Of a stretch of 64,000 bases of DNA, positions 1-8,457 are shown piece by piece. The position numbers and the translations under genes are program-made. Positions within the stretch are counted from its first letter, which is position 1, and each line of letters starts with the position of its first letter. The notes beneath the pieces were generated by a model. The model saw only the letters and a program-made list of their open reading frames with translations, was not told where the DNA came from and searched no databases. Source of the stretch: UBA2031 sp037189985 (lineage in GTDB: Bacteria; Pseudomonadota; Gammaproteobacteria; Pseudomonadales; Moraxellaceae); assembly GCA_037189985.1 (NCBI GenBank), contig JBBCJX010000004.1:1-64000 (forward strand). Direction: 5' to 3'.

Positions 1-22
1 GAACGCTTGAGAAAGGACAGCC

Positions 23-55
23 ATGAAAAAGCCCGGCATTGCCGGGCTTTTTCAT
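23..55. terminator. Symmetric bidirectional intrinsic terminator
   Basis: A perfect hairpin with 15-bp arms (ATGAAAAAGCCCGGC) and a 3-nt loop gives an A-tract, GC stem and T-tract readable in both directions. It lies 21 bp beyond the stop of the MFS gene on the minus strand. It would also stop plus-strand transcription entering from the left edge. Four other hairpins in the window share its outer sequence. Confidence 0.88.
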
Positions 56-76
56 GACTTGAAGGTGACGACGTGC

Positions 77-1417
77 TCAGTTCTGCAACTTCAGGTAATG
101 ATTCACGCCCAAGGCAATCATGGTGCAGACCGCGCCGGAAAGCAGATACACGCCCACCACGGCAAGGCCGAACTGCACGCACAACCCCAGCACGATCAGC
201 GGCGCGAATGCCGCGCCAATCAGCCAGGCAAGATCAGACGTGAGGGCCGCACCGGTATAGCGGTACTTGGCACCAAAGTTGGCTGTTACCGAACCGGCAG
301 CCTGGCCGTAGGAGAGCCCCAAAAGAATGAAGCCGACCAGCACGAAAACATCCTGACCGATATCACCCGCCCCCATCAGGGTCGGGGCAAAGCCACTGAA
401 CATGGCGATACCGGCAGCCAGTGCCGCCAACATGCGTGTGCGTCCAAGTTTGTCTGCAATCACGCCAGACAACATCACCGCACCAATGGCCAGGAAGGCA
501 CCTACGATCTGCACAACCAGAAACTGGCTCACGGACTGGTCGGAATACAGCAATATCCAGGACAGCGGGAAAATCGTGACCACATGGAATAGCGCGTAAC
601 TGGCGAGCGCAGCCGCCGCGCCAATGATCACGTGCCGGCCCTTGTTGCGGAAAAGATCGACCACACTGACCGGCTCCAGCTCATGCTCTCCCAGTTCACG
701 CTCGTATTCGTGCGTGAGCACAAGGCGCAGGCGGGCAAACAGTGCCACCACATTGATGGCAAACGCGGCAAAGAAGGGATAACGCCAGCCCCACTCGATG
801 AAGTCCTTGGGCAAAAGGCTGGAGTGGATATAGGCAAACAATGCCGCCGCAATGATGAAGCCTATGGGTGCACCAAGCTGCCCCATCATGGCGTACCAGC
901 CACGACGATGCCTCGGAGCATTCAATGCCAGCAGGGACGGCAAACCGTCCCATGAACCGCCCAGCGCGGCACCCTGCCCAAGGCGGAAAAGCGCCAACAA
1001 GGCAATCGAATAAATGCCCAGCGTTTCATAACCCGGCAGGAAGGCAATGCCCGCGGTACAGGTGCCCAGCAGAAAAAGTGCGGCCGTCAGCTTGGTGCCG
1101 CGATCCCAGCGCTTCTGTATCCACATGAAGAAGATCGTACCCACCGGGCGGGATACAAAGGCCAGCGAAAAAATCGCGAAGGACCACAGGACGCCTTCAA
1201 GATGTCCCATGAAAGGGAAAAACACCGAAGGAAACACCAGCACGGAGGCAATGCCGTACACAAAGAAATCGAAATACTCCGAAGCACGACCGATGACTAC
1301 ACCAACAGCGATCTCTCCCGGCGCAACCTCGCTTGCCGGGGTATCAGCAGAGTAATGTGACTGATGAGAGCCGGGCGTAGCCCGAGGTGAGGTCTGCATG
1401 ATTCTCGATAGCCCCAT
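77..1417 (-). CDS. MFS metabolite:H+ symporter (MHS family)
   Basis: Inner-membrane secondary transporter of 446 residues, a normal length for a 12-helix major facilitator. The N-terminal block VVIGRASEYFDFFVYGIASVLVFPSVFF is split here as VVIGRASEYFDFF then VYGIASVLVFPSVFF; an early acidic/aromatic helix of this kind is typical of the metabolite:proton symporter group (ShiA, ProP, KgtP relatives). A loop-2 segment with SRPVGTIFFMWIQKRWDRG matches the family signature region. Substrate cannot be read from sequence; an organic acid or betaine is usual for the family. The ATG at 1417 has no clear ribosome binding site, and an in-frame ATG at 1399 is an alternative. The gene diverges from the cyo operon, and an inverted repeat lies just upstream. 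Confidence 0.85.
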   Translation of the reverse strand: MGLSRIMQTSPRATPGSHQSHYSADTPASEVAPGEIAVGVVIGRASEYFDFFVYGIASVLVFPSVFFPFMGHLEGVLWSFAIFSLAFVSRPVGTIFFMWIQKRWDRGTKLTAALFLLGTCTAGIAFLPGYETLGIYSIALLALFRLGQGAALGGSWDGLPSLLALNAPRHRRGWYAMMGQLGAPIGFIIAAALFAYIHSSLLPKDFIEWGWRYPFFAAFAINVVALFARLRLVLTHEYERELGEHELEPVSVVDLFRNKGRHVIIGAAAALASYALFHVVTIFPLSWILLYSDQSVSQFLVVQIVGAFLAIGAVMLSGVIADKLGRTRMLAALAAGIAMFSGFAPTLMGAGDIGQDVFVLVGFILLGLSYGQAAGSVTANFGAKYRYTGAALTSDLAWLIGAAFAPLIVLGLCVQFGLAVVGVYLLSGAVCTMIALGVNHYLKLQN

Positions 1418-1427
1418 GACGCGTAAG

Positions 1428-1450
1428 GTTATCCGGCGATAACGGATAAC
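1428..1450. promoter_or_regulatory. Inverted repeat, possible operator
   Basis: Perfect 8-bp arms GTTATCCG and CGGATAAC are separated by 7 nt. The repeat starts 11 bp upstream of the ATG of the MFS gene, in the 178-bp divergent region shared with cyoA. A role as repressor or activator site is inference from position and symmetry. No strong -10/-35 pair was identified around it. Confidence 0.35.
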
Positions 1451-1595
1451 ACAGGATAGCGTCTAGGTTCGCACCATTACATGAAAGCAACCATAGGACA
1501 AAACGTCCAATCGACGTCGGCGCGAAGCCTGCCTAGAGTTTACACGCCGCATGAACCGCGGCACTTCCAGTGAATGCGCGTGAATGGCTTGGTGA

Positions 1596-2594
1596 ATGAA
1601 GACGCTCAACATCGTGTGCCGCCCCCTGCTTGTCATCAGCCTGCTGCTCGCTCTGTACGGCTGTGACACCCTTGTCCTGAATCCTCCCGGCGACGTGGCG
1701 GCCCAGCAAGGCAGGCTGGTGATCGACTCCACCCTGCTCATGCTGCTCATCATCGTACCGGTGATTGCACTGACCTTCCTGTTTGCGTGGCGTTACCGCG
1801 CCTCCAACCGCGAAGCTACCTATACACCGGACTGGGACCATTCCGTCCAGCTTGAGCTGGTGATCTGGGCGGCACCGCTGGCCATCATCATTGCCTTAGG
1901 CGCCATGACCTGGATCAGCACACATACTTTGGACCCGTATCGTCCCCTGGACCGCATCGGCCCGAACCGCCCGGTTCCGGAAGGTGTAGAGCCGCTGGTG
2001 ATCGAAGTGGTCGCGCTGGACTGGAAATGGCTCTTCTTTTATCCCGAAGAAAACATTGCCACAGTCAATGAAATTGCAGCGCCAGTGGATAGGCCCATCA
2101 AGTTCAAGATCACCTCCGCTGCCGTGATGAACTCTTTCTACATTCCTGCACTGGCCGGCCAGATCTACGCCATGGCTGGCATGGAAACCCAGCTGCACGC
2201 CGTGATGAACAAGCCGGGCGATTACGAAGGCTTCTCTGCCAACTACAGTGGTGCGGGTTTTTCCGGCATGAAATTCCGTTTTCATGGCCTGGATGAGGCC
2301 GGCTTCGAGGCCTGGATACAGAAAGCGCGTGACAGCGGACAAACCCTGGACCGCGCCGGATACCTTGAGCTGGAAAAACCCAGTGAGCGCGAACCGGCAC
2401 GCTATTACGGCAATGTTGAACCGGGGCTTTACCACGCCATCCTCAATCTCTGTGTCGACCCTGCCAAAATGTGCATGGACAAAATGATGGCCATTGATGC
2501 CGGCCTGCTGCCGCGTGAGTCATCTCCGGAAGCACAGCACGAGCACAAACATGCCCCCCATGAAGCCGGGCCGGATCACGCGCACCATCACTGA
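1596..2594 (+). CDS. cyoA: Cytochrome bo3-type ubiquinol oxidase subunit II
   Basis: Subunit II of the proton-pumping quinol oxidase, 332 residues. A lipoprotein signal ends in LLALYGC with Cys23 as the lipidated residue. Two membrane helices follow (about 45-65 and 90-110), then a periplasmic cupredoxin domain containing ALDWKWLFFYPE. As expected for quinol oxidases, the Cu(A) cysteine/histidine ligand set of cytochrome c oxidases is missing. The last 20 residues form an unusual His-rich tail (HEHKHAPHEAGPDHAHHH). It is the first gene of a tightly packed operon. The ATG is preceded by GGTGA at very short spacing, so the start is only moderately secure. Confidence 0.95.
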   Translation: MKTLNIVCRPLLVISLLLALYGCDTLVLNPPGDVAAQQGRLVIDSTLLMLLIIVPVIALTFLFAWRYRASNREATYTPDWDHSVQLELVIWAAPLAIIIALGAMTWISTHTLDPYRPLDRIGPNRPVPEGVEPLVIEVVALDWKWLFFYPEENIATVNEIAAPVDRPIKFKITSAAVMNSFYIPALAGQIYAMAGMETQLHAVMNKPGDYEGFSANYSGAGFSGMKFRFHGLDEAGFEAWIQKARDSGQTLDRAGYLELEKPSEREPARYYGNVEPGLYHAILNLCVDPAKMCMDKMMAIDAGLLPRESSPEAQHEHKHAPHEAGPDHAHHH

Positions 2595-2655
2595 TCCGTC
2601 GCATACGTCATCCGTTTTGTTGTAGATGCCTGCCACGCAGGCCTGTGGAGTTCCA

Positions 2656-4689
2656 ATGTCCGAGTCTGAGTTCTCCCTCACCAAGCTGGTCTTCGGCCGC
2701 CTCACCTGGGAATCCATTCCCCTGCACGATCCGATCATCCTGATCACCTTCATCATGGTGGCCCTGGGCGGCATCGGCCTGCTGGTGCTCATTACACGGT
2801 TCAAGCTCTGGGGCTATCTGTGGAAGGAGTGGTTCACCAGCATCGACCACAAGAAGATCGGCATCATGTACATCATCCTCGGCCTCGTGATGCTGCTGCG
2901 CGGCTTTGCGGATGCCCTGATGATGCGCCTGCAACAGGCCATGGCCTTCGGCGATGCCATGGGCTATCTGCCGCCACACCACTACGACCAGATATTCACT
3001 GCCCACGGCGTGATCATGATCTTCTTCGTGGCCATGCCGCTCGTGACCGGCCTCATGAACTACATCGTGCCCCTGCAGATCGGCGCACGCGATGTGGCTT
3101 TTCCCTTCCTGAACAATTTCAGTTTCTGGATGACCACCTGCGGTGCCGCACTGGTCATGGTGTCGCTCTTCATAGGTGAGTTCTCCACCGCAGGCTGGCT
3201 GGCCTACCCCCCCTTGTCCGGCATTCTCCACAGTCCGGGTGTCGGGGTGGACTACTACATTTGGGCCTTGCAGATCGCCGGGGTCGGTACCCTGCTTTCC
3301 GGCATCAACCTCATCGTCACCATCGTGAAGATGCGCGCGCCCGGCATGACCATGATGAAGATGCCGGTCTTCACCTGGACCTCCCTCTGCACCAACGTAC
3401 TCATCGTGGCCGCCTTCCCGGTGCTGACGGCCGTACTCGCCCTGCTGTCGATGGACCGCTACCTCGACACCAACTTCTTCACCAACGATCTTGGCGGCAA
3501 CGCCATGATGTACATCAACCTGATCTGGATCTGGGGCCATCCCGAGGTCTACATCCTGATCCTTCCGCTGTTCGGCGTATTCTCGGAAGTGGTTTCCACG
3601 TTCTCCAGAAAACGCCTCTTCGGCTATGCCTCCATGGTCTATGCCACGGTGGTGATCACCATCCTGTCTTATCTGGTGTGGCTGCACCATTTCTTCACCA
3701 TGGGCTCCGGCGCCAGCGTGAATTCTTTCTTCGGTATCACCACCATGATCATCTCCATCCCCACGGGGGCGAAGATTTTCAACTGGCTCTTCACCATGTA
3801 TCGCGGCCGCATCAGCTTCGACGTTCCCATGCTGTGGACGGTGGGCTTCATGGTGACCTTCGTGATCGGCGGCATGACCGGTGTGCTGCTGGCCGTGCCA
3901 CCGGCTGATTTCGTGCTGCACAACAGTCTTTTCCTGATCGCGCACTTCCATAACGTGATCATCGGCGGCGTGCTTTTCGGTCTCTTCGCCGGCATCAACT
4001 TCTGGTTCCCCAAGGCCTTCGGCTTCAAGCTAGACGAATTCTGGGGCAAGTGCTCGTTCTGGTTCTGGCAGATCGGCTTTTTCTTCGCCTTCATGCCGCT
4101 GTATGTGCTGGGCCTCATGGGCGTGACGCGCCGCCTCAGCCATTTCACCGATCCCTCGCTGCAGATCTGGTTCCAGATTGCCGCTTTTGGTGCCGTTCTG
4201 ATCGCCATCGGCATCGCCTGCATGGTCGTACAGTTCTACGTGAGCTTCCGCGACCGCGCGAAGCTGCGTGACGAAACCGGTGATCCCTGGGAGGGCCGTA
4301 CACTGGAGTGGTCCACGTCTTCACCACCACCGGTCTACAACTTTGCCTTCACGCCCATCGTGCACGACACGGATGCCTGGCATGACATGAAACAGCGCGG
4401 CTACCAGCGTCCTACCTCCGGCTTCCTGCCCGTGCACATGCCCAAGAACACCGGAGCCGGCCTCGTGCTTGCCGTGATCAGCACGATCTGCGGCTTTGCG
4501 CTGATCTGGCATATGTGGCTGGTGGCAGGCCTTTCTTTCGCTGCCCTGGTCATCGGCGCCATCGTCCACACTTTCAATTACAAGCGCGACTACTACATCC
4601 CGGCCGACGAAGTGGCCCGGACAGAAGAAGCGCGCACGACACAACTCGCGCAGCATTTCTCGCAGCAGCCGGGAGAAGCCCATGTCTAA
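2656..4689 (+). CDS. cyoB: Cytochrome bo3-type ubiquinol oxidase subunit I
   Basis: Catalytic heme-copper subunit, 677 residues from the chosen start (E. coli CyoB is 663). Metal ligands are all visible: His117 for the low-spin heme side, WGHPEVY with His295, Glu297 and the cross-linked Tyr299, His344-His345, and HFHN with His430/His432. All are offset by a constant 11 from the E. coli numbering except the last pair, in keeping with one more small insertion. The start at 2656 (MSESEFS) is preferred over 2626 because GTGGAG lies 5 nt upstream. It overlaps cyoC by 8 bp. The enzyme oxidises ubiquinol and reduces oxygen in the inner membrane. Confidence 0.97.
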   Translation: MSESEFSLTKLVFGRLTWESIPLHDPIILITFIMVALGGIGLLVLITRFKLWGYLWKEWFTSIDHKKIGIMYIILGLVMLLRGFADALMMRLQQAMAFGDAMGYLPPHHYDQIFTAHGVIMIFFVAMPLVTGLMNYIVPLQIGARDVAFPFLNNFSFWMTTCGAALVMVSLFIGEFSTAGWLAYPPLSGILHSPGVGVDYYIWALQIAGVGTLLSGINLIVTIVKMRAPGMTMMKMPVFTWTSLCTNVLIVAAFPVLTAVLALLSMDRYLDTNFFTNDLGGNAMMYINLIWIWGHPEVYILILPLFGVFSEVVSTFSRKRLFGYASMVYATVVITILSYLVWLHHFFTMGSGASVNSFFGITTMIISIPTGAKIFNWLFTMYRGRISFDVPMLWTVGFMVTFVIGGMTGVLLAVPPADFVLHNSLFLIAHFHNVIIGGVLFGLFAGINFWFPKAFGFKLDEFWGKCSFWFWQIGFFFAFMPLYVLGLMGVTRRLSHFTDPSLQIWFQIAAFGAVLIAIGIACMVVQFYVSFRDRAKLRDETGDPWEGRTLEWSTSSPPPVYNFAFTPIVHDTDAWHDMKQRGYQRPTSGFLPVHMPKNTGAGLVLAVISTICGFALIWHMWLVAGLSFAALVIGAIVHTFNYKRDYYIPADEVARTEEARTTQLAQHFSQQPGEAHV

Positions 4690-5314
4690 CACGCCCATTA
4701 CCGTGATCACTGCGGACGGACAACCCCTGTTCCACGACGCGAAAGGGGCACATCACCCGGAACAGGGCACGCTGCTCGGCTTCTGGCTCTACCTGATGAG
4801 CGACTGCCTCATTTTCGCCAGCCTCTTTGCCGTGTACGGCGTGGTCGGCCGCAGCTATGCCGCTGGCCCTACCGGTGCCGAACTCTTCGACCTCAAGCTG
4901 GTGGCAATCAACACCGCGATGCTGCTGTTCTCGTCGATCACCTATGGCTTTGCAATGATCGCCATGCTCCGTCGCCGGGTAGCGGGTGTGCTGGGCTGGC
5001 TGGCCATTACAGGGCTTTTCGGCCTTGCCTTCATTGGTATCGAGCTTTACGAATTCGCCCACCTCATCCATCAGGGTGCCGGTCCGGAGCGTAGTGCCTT
5101 CCTGTCGGCCTTCTTCGCGCTGGTGGGAACGCACGGCCTGCACGTGACCTTCGGCATCATCTGGCTGATCGTACTGATGATCCAGGTGCGCAAGCTCGGA
5201 CTGACTCCTGAAAACCGCCGTCGCCTGATCTGCCTCTCCATGTTCTGGCACTTCCTGGACGTGGTCTGGATAGCCGTGTTCACCTTTGTCTACCTGATGG
5301 GAGTGCTGCCATGA
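4682..5314 (+). CDS. cyoC: Cytochrome bo3-type ubiquinol oxidase subunit III
   Basis: Subunit III of the heme-copper oxidase, 210 residues, with five predicted membrane helices as in the E. coli protein (204 residues). Typical family sequence includes GFWLYLMSDCLIFASLFA near residue 32 and HGLHVTFGIIWL near 150, followed by the C-terminal FWHFLDVVWI. It overlaps cyoB upstream by 8 bp and cyoD downstream by 4 bp (ATGA), so translation is probably coupled. Its family role is structural, stabilising the catalytic core and its proton-uptake function. Confidence 0.96.
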   Translation: MSNTPITVITADGQPLFHDAKGAHHPEQGTLLGFWLYLMSDCLIFASLFAVYGVVGRSYAAGPTGAELFDLKLVAINTAMLLFSSITYGFAMIAMLRRRVAGVLGWLAITGLFGLAFIGIELYEFAHLIHQGAGPERSAFLSAFFALVGTHGLHVTFGIIWLIVLMIQVRKLGLTPENRRRLICLSMFWHFLDVVWIAVFTFVYLMGVLP

Positions 5315-5730
5315 GCCATGCCAACGAGCACGATGTCTCAAGCAATCACGACGCACACGACCATCACGAAGATGACGGCTACCACGCCACTGCCAGCGGC
5401 TACACCATCGGCTTCGTGCTGTCCGTCATCCTGACGGCCATTCCCTTCTGGCTGGTCATGGGCAAGGTGATCGACAGCTCGACCGCCACTGCCATTGTCA
5501 TCCTCGCCTTTGCCATGGTGCAGATGGTGGTGCACATGGTGTTCTTCCTGCACATGAACCCGCGCTCCGAAGGCGGCTGGAACATGCTGGCACTGATTTT
5601 CACCGTGGTGCTGGTGGTCATCCTGCTGGCGGGCTCGCTCTGGGTCATGCACCACCTCAACACCAACATGATGCCGCACCCGGGTCACGGGGCGAGTGCC
5701 CATGCGCATGGCGCAGGTGGCATGCCGTGA
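5311..5730 (+). CDS. cyoD: Cytochrome bo3-type ubiquinol oxidase subunit IV
   Basis: Small subunit IV with three membrane helices, 139 residues, about 30 longer than E. coli CyoD. The extra length is two His-rich tails: an N-terminal segment NEHDVSSNHDAHDHHEDDGY and a C-terminal HPGHGASAHAHGAGG. The core contains GYTIGFVLSVILTAIPFWLV and the conserved MVQMVVHMVFFLHM. CyoD assists assembly of the copper site in subunit I in E. coli; the His-rich ends might bind metal, which is inference. It overlaps the next gene through GTGA at 5727-5730. Confidence 0.95.
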   Translation: MSHANEHDVSSNHDAHDHHEDDGYHATASGYTIGFVLSVILTAIPFWLVMGKVIDSSTATAIVILAFAMVQMVVHMVFFLHMNPRSEGGWNMLALIFTVVLVVILLAGSLWVMHHLNTNMMPHPGHGASAHAHGAGGMP

Positions 5731-6524
5731 CAAACCTCCACCGTGCTGCCGGCCGGCCTACCGGACCGGAGCACGGTCGTGAGTCTCCCCGGCCCCTGCT
5801 GCTGGCCACCTGGCTGGTAGCCTTGGCACTCGGGTTCAGCGCCTTCATCGCATTGGGCGTCTGGCAACTGCAGCGCCTGCAGTGGAAAGAAGCACTTGTC
5901 GATCGCGTTGACAGCCGTATTCACGCTGCCGCGATCGATGCTCCCCGGCCGGCCGACTGGCCCGGCATCAATACCGCCACGCACGAATACCTCCACGTAC
6001 GCCTCACGGGAAATTTCCTGAGCGGTCACGACACCCGAGTACAGGCCGTCACTGAGCTGGGGGGCGGTTTCTGGCTGCTTTCACCGTTCCGCCGCGACGA
6101 TGGCAGTCTGGTACTGGTCAATCGCGGCTTTGTCCCGGAGGGCTGGAGAGGGACGTTGCCCATGCCAACGGAAGTCACCGGCCTGCTGCGCCTTTCCGAA
6201 ACAGGTGGCGGCTTCCTGCGCCAGAATGACCCTGCTGCCGGACGCTGGTATTCGCGGGATGTCGCTGCCATTGCAGACACACAGGGACTGACGCAGGTTG
6301 CCCCCTATTTTGTGGATGCCGGCCTTCCCCGGCCCCATGACGGCAATGCTACCCTTGCCGCACCGGGCCGCCATGAGGCTCCTCATGGGGGCCTCACGGT
6401 TGTACGCTTCTCCAACAATCATCTGGGCTATGCCCTGACCTGGTTCGTCCTGGCCCTCATGTGTGCCGGTGCCGCCGTTTTCCTGGTCAGGGATGCCCGT
6501 TTGCGCCGCACCGGAAAGGCCTGA
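5727..6524 (+). CDS. SURF1 family oxidase assembly protein
   Basis: SURF1/Shy1 family protein, 265 residues, with a helix at each end (about 28-48 and 236-256) and a periplasmic domain between. The family blocks ALGVWQLQRLQWKEALVDRV near residue 45 and LVLVNRGFVPEGW near 130 are present, as is NNHLGYALTWFVLA at the C-terminal helix. SURF1 proteins help heme insertion into subunit I of heme-copper oxidases; Paracoccus has a version dedicated to its quinol oxidase (Surf1q). It starts with GTG overlapping the cyoD stop and takes the operon place where cyoE (heme O synthase) is often found. Confidence 0.92.
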   Translation: MTNLHRAAGRPTGPEHGRESPRPLLLATWLVALALGFSAFIALGVWQLQRLQWKEALVDRVDSRIHAAAIDAPRPADWPGINTATHEYLHVRLTGNFLSGHDTRVQAVTELGGGFWLLSPFRRDDGSLVLVNRGFVPEGWRGTLPMPTEVTGLLRLSETGGGFLRQNDPAAGRWYSRDVAAIADTQGLTQVAPYFVDAGLPRPHDGNATLAAPGRHEAPHGGLTVVRFSNNHLGYALTWFVLALMCAGAAVFLVRDARLRRTGKA

Positions 6525-7822
6525 TGCCTGCGATCGACAACTCTTCGTTTACCGCTGTGCTGGGGCGTCTTGCCAATACCGCGCTCACCAGCATGCACCC
6601 GTTGATCCAGCTTCGCTGGATCGCCGTGTGTGGACAGATCGCCACTATTGTCTTCGTGCATTTCGTGCTGGGCATCAGCCTGCCGCTCACACCCATGGCC
6701 GTGGTACTGGCCATCCTGATCGCCTTCAATCTCTTCAGCATGCTGCACTGGCGCAGCCGTGAAGCCATCAGCAACGAAGGGCTCTTCTTTTCCTTGCTGG
6801 TAGACGTGTTCACCTTCACCGCCCAGCTCCATTTCAGCGGCGGCATCGCCAATCCTTTCGTTTTCCTCTACCTGTTGCAGGTGGTGCTCGCTGCCGTACT
6901 GCTGCGTCCCTGGGCCAGCTGGTCCATCGCCGCCATCACGGGGTTCTGTTTCATCCTGCAGATTCTCTGGGAAGGGCCTGTTGCCATTCCGGGCCGCTAC
7001 CAGGCCACCGGCCTCGTGATCTGCTTCCTGCTCAATGCTGCCCTCATTGTGGTGTTCATCAACCGCATCAACCGTATCCTGCGTGCACATGACGAACATC
7101 TGGCCGGCATGCGCCAGCGTGCTGCGGAAGAAGAGCACATCGTGCGCATGGGGCTGCTGGCCTCCGGTGCCGCGCATGAGCTCGGCACTCCACTGGCCAC
7201 GATTTCCGTACTGCTGAACGACTGGCGGCGCATGGCGCCGTTTCGCCAGGATGCCGCACTGGTAGAGGACGCTGCTGAAATGCAGTTGCAGATAGACCGC
7301 TGCAAATCCATTGTCAGCGGCATCCTGCTTTCAGCCGGCAACATGCGGGCAGAATCCCCGGAGCAGGACACACTCACCGGCTTTCTCGACACGCTGGTTG
7401 CCGGCTGGCGCGCCACGCGGCCTGTCCGCAACTTTGAATACCGCAGCGCCATTACCGAAGATATCTCCATCGTTTCCGACGAAGGCCTGAAGCAGATGAT
7501 CTGCAATGTGCTGGACAACGCGCTGGAAGCCTCGCCCGACTGGCTGGCACTGGAAGCCATGCAGCATGGCGACGAACTTGTCATCCGCGTACTGGATCAG
7601 GGACCCGGCTTCACACCAACCATGCTGGCCCAGTTCGGTCGCCCCTATCAGTCCAGCAAAGGACGGCCCGGCAGCGGGCTGGGACTGTTCCTGTCGCTGA
7701 ATGTGGCACGCTCGCTGGGTGGCAATATTTTCGCGCAGAACCGGGAAGCACGTGGAGCTGTAGTCACCATGAAACTGCCCCTGTCATCACTGATGCTGGA
7801 AGAGGAGGCAGCGGATGACTGA
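6524..7822 (+). CDS. regB: RegB/PrrB/RoxS-type redox sensor histidine kinase
   Basis: Membrane sensor kinase of 432 residues. The N-terminal half holds about six helices and the RegB-specific quinone-binding motif GGIANPF at 106-112. The dimerisation domain has AAHELGTPLATI with phospho-acceptor His218. Cys260 lies 42 residues later, close to the spacing of redox-active Cys265 from His225 in Rhodobacter RegB. The C-terminal ATPase domain has CNVLDNALEAS (N box), DQGPGF (G1) and GSGLGLFL (G2). The start at 6524 overlaps the SURF1 stop (TGATG), and the gene overlaps regA by 8 bp. It likely senses quinone redox state and phosphorylates the neighbouring RegA. Confidence 0.93.
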   Translation: MPAIDNSSFTAVLGRLANTALTSMHPLIQLRWIAVCGQIATIVFVHFVLGISLPLTPMAVVLAILIAFNLFSMLHWRSREAISNEGLFFSLLVDVFTFTAQLHFSGGIANPFVFLYLLQVVLAAVLLRPWASWSIAAITGFCFILQILWEGPVAIPGRYQATGLVICFLLNAALIVVFINRINRILRAHDEHLAGMRQRAAEEEHIVRMGLLASGAAHELGTPLATISVLLNDWRRMAPFRQDAALVEDAAEMQLQIDRCKSIVSGILLSAGNMRAESPEQDTLTGFLDTLVAGWRATRPVRNFEYRSAITEDISIVSDEGLKQMICNVLDNALEASPDWLALEAMQHGDELVIRVLDQGPGFTPTMLAQFGRPYQSSKGRPGSGLGLFLSLNVARSLGGNIFAQNREARGAVVTMKLPLSSLMLEEEAADD

Positions 7823-8357
7823 ACCCCGCCAGCATCTGCTGATTGTCGAGGACGACGAGGCTTTTGCCCGCACCCTGCGCCGCTCTTTTGAACGGCGCGA
7901 CTACGTCGTGCACGTTGCAGCCTCACTGGAAAACGCTACCGCACTTGCGCAGGAGCACCCGATACACAAAGCCGTCGTGGACCTCAAGCTGGCCAACGGC
8001 AACTCCGGGCTGGAGTGCGTGAAAGCCCTGCATGCGCTGGACCCGGAAATACTCATCGTGGTGCTGACCGGCTATGCCAGCATTGCCACCGCCGTGGAAG
8101 CCATCAAGCTAGGCGCCTGCCACTACCTCGCCAAACCCTCCAATACCGACGACATCGAGGCTGCCTTCGAACGCGCCACCGGGGATACCAGCGTCGAGGT
8201 CACCGAGCGCCAGACCACCTCCATCAAGACGCTGGAATGGGAACGCATCCACGAGACCCTCGCCGCCTGCGACTTCAATATTTCCGAAGCCGCCCGCCGC
8301 CTTGGCATGCACCGGCGCACGCTAGCGCGCAAGCTGGAGAAAAGCCGGATCAAATGA
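7815..8357 (+). CDS. regA: RegA/PrrA/RoxR-type response regulator
   Basis: Two-domain regulator of 180 residues. The receiver domain has acidic residues EDD at 12-14, phospho-acceptor Asp56 in AVVDLKL, Thr in VVLTGYASIATA and Lys in YLAKPSN. A linker leads to a C-terminal Fis-type helix-turn-helix, ISEAARRLGMHRRTLARKLEK, whose recognition helix is very similar across the RegA family. It is the partner of the kinase encoded just upstream. In relatives this system controls terminal oxidases in response to oxygen and quinone state, so autoregulation of this cyo operon is plausible but not shown by the sequence. Confidence 0.93.
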   Translation: MTEPRQHLLIVEDDEAFARTLRRSFERRDYVVHVAASLENATALAQEHPIHKAVVDLKLANGNSGLECVKALHALDPEILIVVLTGYASIATAVEAIKLGACHYLAKPSNTDDIEAAFERATGDTSVEVTERQTTSIKTLEWERIHETLAACDFNISEAARRLGMHRRTLARKLEKSRIK

Positions 8358-8457
8358 TCCCGCCAAGCCTGAAATGCATGGCTAAAAAGCCGCTCAGGCT
8401 TGGGCCTTATGGGCAGGGCATGGCAGAATCGCCGTTCACACCCCGACCCGTTGCCGC

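Noticed and set aside
2608..3951. Open frame of 447 codons on the minus strand across cyoB, rich in His and Gly
   Set aside because: It is antisense to the strongly conserved cyoB, has no family resemblance, and its composition is what the opposite strand of a GC-rich membrane protein gene gives.
8380..8410. Terminator after regA
   Set aside because: AAGCC...GGCTT gives only a 5-bp stem and no T-tract follows.
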